The notes beneath the pieces are model-generated. The model saw only the letters and a program-made list of their open reading frames with translations, searched no databases and was not told the DNA's origin. A stretch of DNA of 29,233 nt, from the IMG/VR virus record IMGVR_UViG_3300020469_000184, positions 1 to 29,233 of that record; one strand, written 5' to 3'. The translations under genes were made by a program, and so were the position numbers. This stretch comes from a virus. This document shows positions 7,959 through 13,579 of the stretch, piece by piece; the first letter of the stretch is position 1, and each line of letters begins with the position of its first letter.

Positions 7959-9389
7959 ATGGCAAATACAAATAACGTAATTGGCATAATAGCCAAAGCA
8001 ATAAAAAAGAACCATGGAGACATTTCAGGAAGTATCTCCAGTTTAAGTACTGATTATCAGTTAGTTTGTGAAACTTTTAAACTTGATGAACAAGAAGCTG
8101 AAGGTCTATTTACAGCATCTTATATAGCTCTAGATGCAGATAAAGAAGCATCAGAATCTGCTAATTTAGCAGCAGCAATGGTCGTTGTTCAATCTATAAG
8201 AGATGGGGCTGTAGGAGAGATAGTTTCGGGCACAATTGATACTTTACTTGAAATGGAGTCACAAATTTCTGCATCTTATGATGAATTTGTAACTGTAAGA
8301 GAAGCTCATTCTTCAAGTTTAGCATCTATAAGAGCAGATATAAGAACAGATTGGGGATTAATGTCTGAGTATAGTTCAAGCTATGTAAGTGAATATAATT
8401 CTACAACAATAATATCTAATAAATATTATTTTGAATTTGATGGACAGAGCAATAGTGCTGCAGTTTCTTCAGATGGAACTTATTCAGAGTTAAGAGATTA
8501 TATCACTTTATCAGCATGGGTAAGATTAGATGATGATTTTCTCAGTCAGGAAACTGGTAGACCATTATCCGGTACCATAAGAAGAGAATATGGCATTGTA
8601 GATAAAGCTGAAAAAAGTTTTAGGAGAGGATACAGCTTATATATGAGAAAAGCAGCAACTCCTAATTACAACATTGTTTATTTAGGATTTGGAGCTGGAA
8701 GATTATGGGCAAGTGATGATGCACAAGAAAATAAAACACTTATTAATAATATGCTTATGAGTGAACTAAACGCTGGAATTGCAGATAGAAGAGTAGAATT
8801 TAGAGTTAATACTCCATCCAACCCAATATTCATTGCAGGCCAACTTCATCACGTTGTAGCTACTTTTGATAAACACGAAGCAGACGGCAACCATGCAAAA
8901 CTATATGTAGATGGAGTAGCAATAGCAAGTGGTAGTATATCTGGATCTGGAAATATAGTAAGAGCAAATGAAAAATTTTGTATAGGTAATACCACGGCAC
9001 AACCAGGAAAATATGAATTTGATGGAGTAATTGATGAAGTATCATTATGGGATGTAGCTTTAGATTCGAGTTCAATAGCTGAACTTTCCAATTGGACACT
9101 TAACGGTAATTTAAATGTATATTCATCTGATAATGCTTTAACATCTAATTTATTAGGATGGTACCGTATGGGCGATCCTTCTGATTCATTTGATCCGGAT
9201 TTTGTTCATTTAGATGAAAATGGTGATCCACTAGTAACTTCATTTAATACAGATGGTAGTCCTGCTAGTCCAGGAATAGCTATTCCTAATGGACAATGGA
9301 CTCTAAAAAGTTCAACAGATTTATTGGATGAAACCAAATATTTAAAAACAGTAGGTGTTTCATATGCCGATAGAAAAGAACAAAGCTAA
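7959..9389 (+). CDS. Putative tail adhesin: shared N-domain plus laminin-G-like lectin domain
   Basis: A 476-aa two-domain protein. Residues 1-150 are paralogous to the preceding gene. From about 151 a concanavalin-A/LamG-like jelly roll begins: YYFEFDGQSNSAAVS, then LSAWVRLDDD, LHHVVATFDK, KLYVDGVAIASGS, and IDEVSLWDVALDSSSIAEL near 358-376. This is the usual strand order of the Laminin_G_3 family. The last 100 residues (LLGWYRMGD onward) continue as a less familiar tail. LamG domains on phage proteins bind glycans or surface polymers, so a receptor-binding role is likely; the ligand cannot be read. The conserved N-domain probably fixes it to the virion. It has its own unit between two terminators. 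Confidence 0.75.
   Translation: MANTNNVIGIIAKAIKKNHGDISGSISSLSTDYQLVCETFKLDEQEAEGLFTASYIALDADKEASESANLAAAMVVVQSIRDGAVGEIVSGTIDTLLEMESQISASYDEFVTVREAHSSSLASIRADIRTDWGLMSEYSSSYVSEYNSTTIISNKYYFEFDGQSNSAAVSSDGTYSELRDYITLSAWVRLDDDFLSQETGRPLSGTIRREYGIVDKAEKSFRRGYSLYMRKAATPNYNIVYLGFGAGRLWASDDAQENKTLINNMLMSELNAGIADRRVEFRVNTPSNPIFIAGQLHHVVATFDKHEADGNHAKLYVDGVAIASGSISGSGNIVRANEKFCIGNTTAQPGKYEFDGVIDEVSLWDVALDSSSIAELSNWTLNGNLNVYSSDNALTSNLLGWYRMGDPSDSFDPDFVHLDENGDPLVTSFNTDGSPASPGIAIPNGQWTLKSSTDLLDETKYLKTVGVSYADRKEQS
8297..8334 (+). repeat. 38-bp direct repeat, copy 2
   Basis: An exact copy of 7729-7766 within the paralogous N-domain. Confidence 0.92.
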
Positions 9390-9399
9390 ATATTTAACA

Positions 9400-9419
9400 A
9401 TTAAAGGATTTCCTTTAAT
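9400..9419 (+). other. Perfect hairpin after the adhesin gene
   Basis: An 8-bp perfect stem, ATTAAAGG and CCTTTAAT, has a 4-nt loop and lacks a following T-run. It may protect the mRNA 3' end. It is the first of three consecutive hairpins. Confidence 0.55.
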
Positions 9420-9453
9420 AGTCTTATAGAATAGATAACATAAAATAAGAATT

Positions 9454-9476
9454 ATTGCATATTTCATGCAATTTTT
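9454..9476 (+). terminator. Hairpin with short T-run
   Basis: A 7-bp perfect stem (9454-9460 with 9466-9472) has a 5-nt loop, and the following TTTT makes it a weak terminator directly before a stronger one. Confidence 0.55.
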
Positions 9477-9478
9477 AC

Positions 9479-9505
9479 AAGGGAAGCGCAAGTTTCCCTT
9501 TTTTT
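9479..9505 (+). terminator. Intrinsic terminator
   Basis: A 7-bp stem, AAGGGAA with TTCCCTT (9479-9485 and 9494-9500), has an 8-nt loop and runs into seven T (9499-9505). Confidence 0.85.
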
Positions 9506-9518
9506 ATATCTTTTTATA

Positions 9519-9526
9519 TATTTATA
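9519..9526 (+). promoter_or_regulatory. Putative late promoter element TATTTATA
   Basis: TATTTATA followed by C lies just after a terminator and 35 nt before the ATG at 9562, a longer leader than most. Confidence 0.5.
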
Positions 9527-9561
9527 CTAAATAAAATTAATGTTTTTGACAAACCAGTCAT

Positions 9562-9774
9562 ATGAGTATATTATCGGAATGGGGAACATTCATGGGTCAA
9601 AAAATGGGCGAATTACGAAACCTTATAGACACTAAAATAAGTTCCCAAACAAACCAAGACATAGAAATAACAGATTCCAGTAAGGGTATTATACTAAGAT
9701 CCCCCTCAGGAAAAAGATATAGAGTCACTATAAATGATGCTGGTGAAATTACCAAAGAAGAATTAACAGAATAG
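9562..9774 (+). CDS. Small virion-type protein
   Basis: A 70-aa protein. The N-terminal half (SILSEWGTFMGQKMGELRNL) looks helical. The C-terminal half, SSKGIILRSPSGKRYRVTIN followed by DAGEI, resembles the short beta-hairpin 'kgiilrSPdG.rYrvtv.d.G' found at the ends of many phage fibre and baseplate proteins. It is an independent cistron between terminators. The position between adhesin and sheath suggests a small tail or fibre component; the function is not established. The ATG at 9562 gives the only long frame; an ATG at 9540 closer to the promoter opens just 31 codons out of frame. Confidence 0.55.
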   Translation: MSILSEWGTFMGQKMGELRNLIDTKISSQTNQDIEITDSSKGIILRSPSGKRYRVTINDAGEITKEELTE

Positions 9775-9778
9775 CTTT

Positions 9779-9826
9779 AAGGGAGGATTGTTTTTCCAAA
9801 AACGATAATATACTCACCTCCCTTTT
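9779..9826 (+). terminator. Long hairpin terminator with inner stem
   Basis: The outer stem AAGGGAGG pairs with CCTCCCTT (9779-9786 with 9817-9824). An inner stem pairs 9787-9795 with 9798-9806 (one wobble, very tight loop). Only four T follow, so an RNA-stability role is also possible. Confidence 0.7.
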
Positions 9827-9882
9827 AGTTGTTCTAAAATTAAGTTACAAAAAATACATTTTATAAAAAAAACCAAATATTT

Positions 9883-10137
9883 ATGAGTGCAAATAAAATA
9901 GTTTTAACCCAAGAAGAAATCCAAAGTTTGGTTTCGTTGCAACAAAAACAAAATGAGTTTATAATTCAATTAGGACAAATTGAATACCAAGTAAATTCAC
10001 TAGACAAACAAAAAAAAGAAATTAAAAATAACATTAATCAATTTGAACAAGATCAATTAATGTTAAGTAAAAATTTAAAAGAAAAATACGGTGAAGGCAC
10101 TATAAATTTAGAAAATGGCGAATTCGTCAAAGCCTAA
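9883..10137 (+). CDS. Small coiled-coil protein
   Basis: An 84-aa protein. Residues 8-70 are a nearly continuous predicted helix with Gln/Lys/Glu-rich heptads (EEIQSLVSLQQKQNEFIIQL, then SLDKQKKEIKNNINQFEQDQ), followed by EKYGEGTINLENGEFVKA, a short beta-type end. The coil suggests an oligomeric assembly factor, scaffold-like or chaperone protein. It lies just upstream of the sheath gene, 54 nt before it, with a TATTTATAA element between, so it is probably in a separate unit. The family is not recognised. The start ATG lies inside a TATTTATG sequence. Confidence 0.55.
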   Translation: MSANKIVLTQEEIQSLVSLQQKQNEFIIQLGQIEYQVNSLDKQKKEIKNNINQFEQDQLMLSKNLKEKYGEGTINLENGEFVKA

Positions 10138-10161
10138 CCGCATTTTTAATAAAACATATTG

Positions 10162-10170
10162 TATTTATAA
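10162..10170 (+). promoter_or_regulatory. Putative late promoter element TATTTATAA (gene 18)
   Basis: The element is 21 nt before the sheath ATG and directly abuts a 16-bp palindrome at 10171-10186. Confidence 0.6.
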
Positions 10171-10186
10171 ACAAAATTAATTTTGT
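10171..10186 (+). other. 16-bp perfect palindrome in the gene 18 leader
   Basis: ACAAAATTAATTTTGT is fully self-complementary. It lies between the putative promoter and the start codon, where an operator or a leader hairpin (6-bp stem, TTAA loop) would act. Confidence 0.6.
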
Positions 10187-10191
10187 AAAAA

Positions 10192-11892
10192 ATGGCAGAA
10201 GTACTTTTATCCCCAGGCGTATCAGCAATAGAAAATGATAATTCTTTTATCTCAGCACAGCCTGTACAAGCTGGAGCAGCAATATTAGGTCCCACAGTTA
10301 AAGGCCCAGTTGGTATACCAACAGTTGTTACTTCCTACTCAGAATATAAAAACAAATTTGGATGCATAGTAGAAAGTGGAAGTGTAGAATACACTTATTT
10401 TACTTCAATAGCAGCATATAACCATTTCCAACAAGGAGGAGGTTCATTATTAGTAACTAGAGTAGTATCTGGTTCCTATTCAGCAGCATCATCTTCAATC
10501 TCAGGAGCAAATGACACAGCTTCATTTGTTTTAGAAACTTTATCAGAAGGTGAAATAATGAACAGTTCAGGTTCAGAAGATTCAAGCAGTGGTGCTTTAT
10601 CTTCAGGATCTAAAGAAAACGTTAGATGGGAAATTCAATCCCCAAACACGGCTGCTGGAACATTTAATTTATTAATTAGAAGAGGTGATGATATTACTAC
10701 TTCTAAAAACATATTAGAAACTTGGGCGAATTTATCATTAGATCCAAATTCTCCAAATTATATAGAAAAAGCAATAGGTAATTCAAAACAAACAGTTAAA
10801 GAAGATGATGGTGATCATTATGTTGAGAATACAGGAACATACAATACTTTAAGTAAGTATGTAAGAGTAAAATCAGTAGGACAGCCAACATTAAATTATT
10901 TAGATAATTCGGGAGATGCTAAAGAAGCTTTAACAGGTTCAATTCCACAAGCAGGCTCAGGTTCATTTGCAGGAGCTTCTGGTTCAATTGCATCTGGAGC
11001 TAATTTTTATGAAAATATAGATTCAACAAGTTCACAGGGATTAACTGGAAATGATTATACTGAATCAATTTCACTTTTATCAAACCAAGACCAATATAGA
11101 TATAACTTAATAATAGCACCTGGTTTAACAAAAGAAAACAATTCAAGTACAGTATCTCAAATGATAGACAGTTCTCAACAAAGAGGAGATAGTTTAGCCA
11201 TTGTAGATTTAAGAGACTGGGGTTCTACCATATCACAAGCAACTAACGGAGCAGCAGGAATTGATTCTTCATATGCAGCAACATATTGGCCATGGGTTCA
11301 AACGATTGATCCTGATTTAGGATCTCAAGTTTGGGTACCAGCTTCAACAATGATGGCAGGAGTATATGCTTTCAATGATAAAGCAGGAGAAGCATGGTTT
11401 GCACCAGCTGGATTAAATAGAGGTGGAATGTCAACTGTATTAAGAGCTGAAAGAGCCTTAACAAATGGAAACAGAGATACTTTATATCAAGCAAATATTA
11501 ACCCAATAGCTACATTCCCTAACACAGGAGTAGTAGTATTTGGACAGAAAACAATGCAGAAAAAACCAAGTTCTTTAGATAGAGTAAATGTAAGGAGATT
11601 ATTAATTGCTCTTAAGAATTTCATTTCTCAAATAGGAGACCAATTAGTATTTGAACAAAACTCAACAGCTACAAGAAATAATTTCTTAGCACAAGTTAAC
11701 CCATATTTAGCAAGTGTACAACAAAGACAAGGATTATATGCCTTTAAAGTAGTAATGGATGAAAGTAACAACACACCAGATGTTATAGATAGAAACCAAT
11801 TAATTGGGCAAATATACATTCAACCAACTAGAACAGCTGAATTCATATACTTAAACTTCAATGTACAACCAACAGGAGCTTCATTTGAATAA
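10192..11892 (+). CDS. 18: Tail sheath protein, T4 gp18-like
   Basis: This is the contractile sheath subunit. The N-terminus EVLLSPGVSAIENDNSF, followed by AAILGPTVKGP and GIPTVVTSYSEYKNKFG, is the standard phage_sheath_1 opening. The C-terminal domain contains RVNVRRLLIALKNFISQIG and a final FIYLNFNVQPTGASFE strand, which carry the handshake interactions of sheath subunits in the family. A variable, Ser/Gly-rich insertion lies in the middle (about 95-150 and 240-290). At 566 aa it is shorter than T4 gp18 (659 aa). It is followed by the tube gene, as in T4. Confidence 0.97.
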   Translation: MAEVLLSPGVSAIENDNSFISAQPVQAGAAILGPTVKGPVGIPTVVTSYSEYKNKFGCIVESGSVEYTYFTSIAAYNHFQQGGGSLLVTRVVSGSYSAASSSISGANDTASFVLETLSEGEIMNSSGSEDSSSGALSSGSKENVRWEIQSPNTAAGTFNLLIRRGDDITTSKNILETWANLSLDPNSPNYIEKAIGNSKQTVKEDDGDHYVENTGTYNTLSKYVRVKSVGQPTLNYLDNSGDAKEALTGSIPQAGSGSFAGASGSIASGANFYENIDSTSSQGLTGNDYTESISLLSNQDQYRYNLIIAPGLTKENNSSTVSQMIDSSQQRGDSLAIVDLRDWGSTISQATNGAAGIDSSYAATYWPWVQTIDPDLGSQVWVPASTMMAGVYAFNDKAGEAWFAPAGLNRGGMSTVLRAERALTNGNRDTLYQANINPIATFPNTGVVVFGQKTMQKKPSSLDRVNVRRLLIALKNFISQIGDQLVFEQNSTATRNNFLAQVNPYLASVQQRQGLYAFKVVMDESNNTPDVIDRNQLIGQIYIQPTRTAEFIYLNFNVQPTGASFE

Positions 11893-11914
11893 TACAAAAA
11901 ATTAAAGAATTAGA

Positions 11915-11923
11915 TATTTATAA
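11915..11923 (+). promoter_or_regulatory. Putative late promoter element TATTTATAA (gene 19)
   Basis: The element is 22 nt before the tube ATG. No terminator lies between genes 18 and 19, so the tube gene may be transcribed both by read-through and from its own promoter, fitting its high copy need. Confidence 0.6.
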
Positions 11924-11945
11924 CAAAGAAATAAATTAGAATAAA

Positions 11946-12434
11946 ATGCCAGTATTAGATCCAAACGAAATATTTTTCACCGCCTTTGAACCAAAGCAAG
12001 CTAACAGATTTATCCTTTACATGGATGGTATACCAAGCTTTATCATTAAGGGAGTAGCAGCAGTAAACGTATCTCAAGGTACGGTAGCTTTAAACCATAT
12101 CAATGTTCAAAGATATGTAAAAGGTAAAACTACTTGGGGAGCAATTTCAATGACATTATTTGATCCAATCACACCATCAGGTGCTCAAGCAGTAATGGAG
12201 TGGGTAAGATTACATCACGAATCAGTAACTGGTAGAGATGGTTATTCTGATTTTTATAAAAAAGACTTAACGGTTAATATATTAGGTCCTGTAGGGGACA
12301 TAGTTTCGGAATGGGTAATAAAAGGAGCTTTGATTACAGAAGCTACATTTGGAGATTATAGCTGGGATTCTGAAAATGAAGCAAAAGAAATTGCTTTAAC
12401 AGTTCAACCAGATTATTGCGTATTAAATTTCTAA
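11946..12434 (+). CDS. 19: Tail tube protein, T4 gp19-like
   Basis: This is the tail tube subunit, which stacks as hexamers within the sheath. The length of 162 aa is close to T4 gp19 (163 aa). The pattern KQANRFILYMDGIPSFIIKG at the N-terminus and a central ITPSGAQAVMEWVRLHHESV helix are typical, as is the ending DSENEAKEIALTVQPDYCVL. The helix EWVRLHHE is followed by GYSDFYKKDLTVNILGPVGD, as in T4-type tubes. It is bounded downstream by a strong terminator. Confidence 0.97.
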   Translation: MPVLDPNEIFFTAFEPKQANRFILYMDGIPSFIIKGVAAVNVSQGTVALNHINVQRYVKGKTTWGAISMTLFDPITPSGAQAVMEWVRLHHESVTGRDGYSDFYKKDLTVNILGPVGDIVSEWVIKGALITEATFGDYSWDSENEAKEIALTVQPDYCVLNF

Positions 12435-12454
12435 AAGAATTATATATTCTTATT

Positions 12455-12487
12455 AAAGGGAGTTTGGCTTAGCTAGACTCCCTTTTT
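12455..12487 (+). terminator. Intrinsic terminator after gene 19
   Basis: A 9-bp stem (12455-12463 with 12477-12485) with a small inner pairing is followed by five T (12483-12487). Confidence 0.88.
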
Positions 12488-12494
12488 ATATTGG

Positions 12495-12503
12495 TATTTA
12501 TAA
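12495..12503 (+). promoter_or_regulatory. Putative late promoter element TATTTATAA
   Basis: The element is 29 nt before the ATG at 12533, immediately after the gene 19 terminator. Confidence 0.6.
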
Positions 12504-12532
12504 CAAAATTAAGTTATTTTAAATAAAAGATT

Positions 12533-13270
12533 ATGAACGACTTCCAGTTTCCAACAGAAACAGTAGAATTACCTTCAAAAGGTTTAGTATACCCCCAAGA
12601 CAACCCTTTATCAAGTGGAAAAGTAGAAATAAAATACATGACTGCTAAAGAAGAGGATATTTTAACAAACCAATCCTATATTCAAAAAGGTATAGTTTTA
12701 GATAAACTATTAGAATCAGTAGTGGTATCTAAAGTGAATATAAAAGATTTAATAGTAGGAGATAAAAATGCCGTTTTAGTAGCAACTCGTATTTTAGGAT
12801 ATGGTAAAGATTATGTCTTTAATTATTTAGGAGAAGAACATACTATAGATTTAACTACTTTAGAAAATAAAGAATTTGATACTTCATTGGTTAAAGAGGG
12901 TAAAAATGAATTTACATACAAATTACCCCACACGGGAACTGAAATTACATTTAAAATTTTAAATGGTAACGATGAAAAAAAGATTGAAAAAGAAATATTA
13001 GGTCTTAAAAAAATGAATAAAAATTCTTCACCCGAATTATCTACCAGATTAAAATATATTATAACATCTGTAGGTGGAGAAACAGAATCAAAAACAGTAA
13101 GAGAATTTGTAGATAATTATTTATTAGCAAGAGATTCTCGAGCATTAAGAGAACACCTTAATGTTATCCAACCAGACATAGATCTAACACATACGTTGGA
13201 TGATGGAGAGGAGGTGAAAGTCCCTATTGGACTTACCTTTTTTTGGCCTGACTACGGAGATAATATCTGA
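12533..13270 (+). CDS. 26: Tail assembly chaperone / baseplate protein, T4 gp26-like
   Basis: A 245-aa protein of the T4_baseplate (gp26) type. Diagnostic blocks are VELPSKGLVYPQDNPL, VEIKYMTAKEEDILTNQSYI and KGIVLDKLLESVVV at the N-terminus, a cluster of charged helices in the middle, and VPIGLTFFWPD at the end. In contractile tails, proteins at this position chaperone the tape measure, and the gene order (tube, this gene, a short overlapping ORF, tape measure) is that of lambda G/GT-like chaperones. The last 44 nt overlap the next ORF in another frame. The segment coding for E-E-V contains a perfect Shine-Dalgarno, and a T7 run encodes the final F-F, so two products from this locus are possible. 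Confidence 0.85.
   Translation: MNDFQFPTETVELPSKGLVYPQDNPLSSGKVEIKYMTAKEEDILTNQSYIQKGIVLDKLLESVVVSKVNIKDLIVGDKNAVLVATRILGYGKDYVFNYLGEEHTIDLTTLENKEFDTSLVKEGKNEFTYKLPHTGTEITFKILNGNDEKKIEKEILGLKKMNKNSSPELSTRLKYIITSVGGETESKTVREFVDNYLLARDSRALREHLNVIQPDIDLTHTLDDGEEVKVPIGLTFFWPDYGDNI
13209..13217 (+). promoter_or_regulatory. Internal Shine-Dalgarno AGGAGGTGA
   Basis: This is a nine-base perfect match to the anti-SD, inside gene 26, 9 nt before the TTG at 13227. It is written with GAG GAG GTG codons, whereas Glu is mostly GAA elsewhere in the window. No other start in the window has a comparable site. Confidence 0.75.
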
Positions 13271-13541
13271 AGCCAGGGTTAATTTATTTTCCCTAATACA
13301 CCAAATAGTTTTTCACGGTAAAGGAGGATATGATTATCCTACTATTTACAATATGCCAATATGGTTAAGAAGATTTACTTTTTCTGAAATTCAAAAACAT
13401 TACGATAATGAAAAGAAAGAGTATCAAAAAGCAAACCAAAAAGAAGGTTCTACCAACCTATTAAATTCAGATGGCACTGTGAACACACCTGCATTTATGC
13501 AAGCTTCTAAACCCTACCAGAAAAAAAGTACGTATAAATAA
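13227..13541 (+). CDS. Overlapping tail-assembly ORF (T-domain-like, gp51 position)
   Basis: A 104-aa ORF, in the +1 (or -2) frame relative to gene 26, immediately upstream of the tape measure. It has no ATG start. It can begin at TTG 13227 behind the internal Shine-Dalgarno or be reached from gene 26 by a shift at the T7 run (13238-13244). The core, NMPIWLRRFTFSEIQKHYDN, and the preceding LIHQIVFHGKGGYDYPTIY are distinctive and look like a tail-assembly 'T' domain; the rest is Lys/Glu/Gln-rich. The position corresponds to T4 gp51 or to the lambda T extension. A single-base sequencing error would fuse both frames, but the SD and codon choice argue for real biology. Confidence 0.7.
   Translation: MDLPFFGLTTEIISEARVNLFSLIHQIVFHGKGGYDYPTIYNMPIWLRRFTFSEIQKHYDNEKKEYQKANQKEGSTNLLNSDGTVNTPAFMQASKPYQKKSTYK
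13238..13244 (+). promoter_or_regulatory. Candidate slippery T7 run
   Basis: ACC TTT TTT TGG in the gene 26 frame. A +1 or -2 slip here moves ribosomes into the downstream frame, giving ...TFF(F)GLTTE. A modest inverted repeat follows (13247-13250 with 13274-13277, and 13258-13261 with 13265-13268). Confidence 0.5.
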
Positions 13542-13554
13542 TTCATTTTTTGAG

Positions 13555-13562
13555 TATTTATA
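13555..13562 (+). promoter_or_regulatory. Putative late promoter element TATTTATA (tape measure)
   Basis: TATTTATA followed by G is 17 nt before the ATG at 13580. A forward TATAAATA (13533-13540) overlaps the stop codon just upstream, giving an inverted pair of T4-late-like boxes. Confidence 0.5.
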
Positions 13563-13579
13563 GAAAACACGTCTTTTAA

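Noticed and set aside
9540-9635. ATG 13 nt after TATTTATA as an alternative start
   Set aside because: It opens only 31 codons in another frame; the 70-codon frame at 9562 has fibre-like sequence.
9878-9885. TATTTATG as a promoter for the gene at 9883
   Set aside because: It overlaps the start codon itself, so it cannot serve as an upstream -10 element for that gene.
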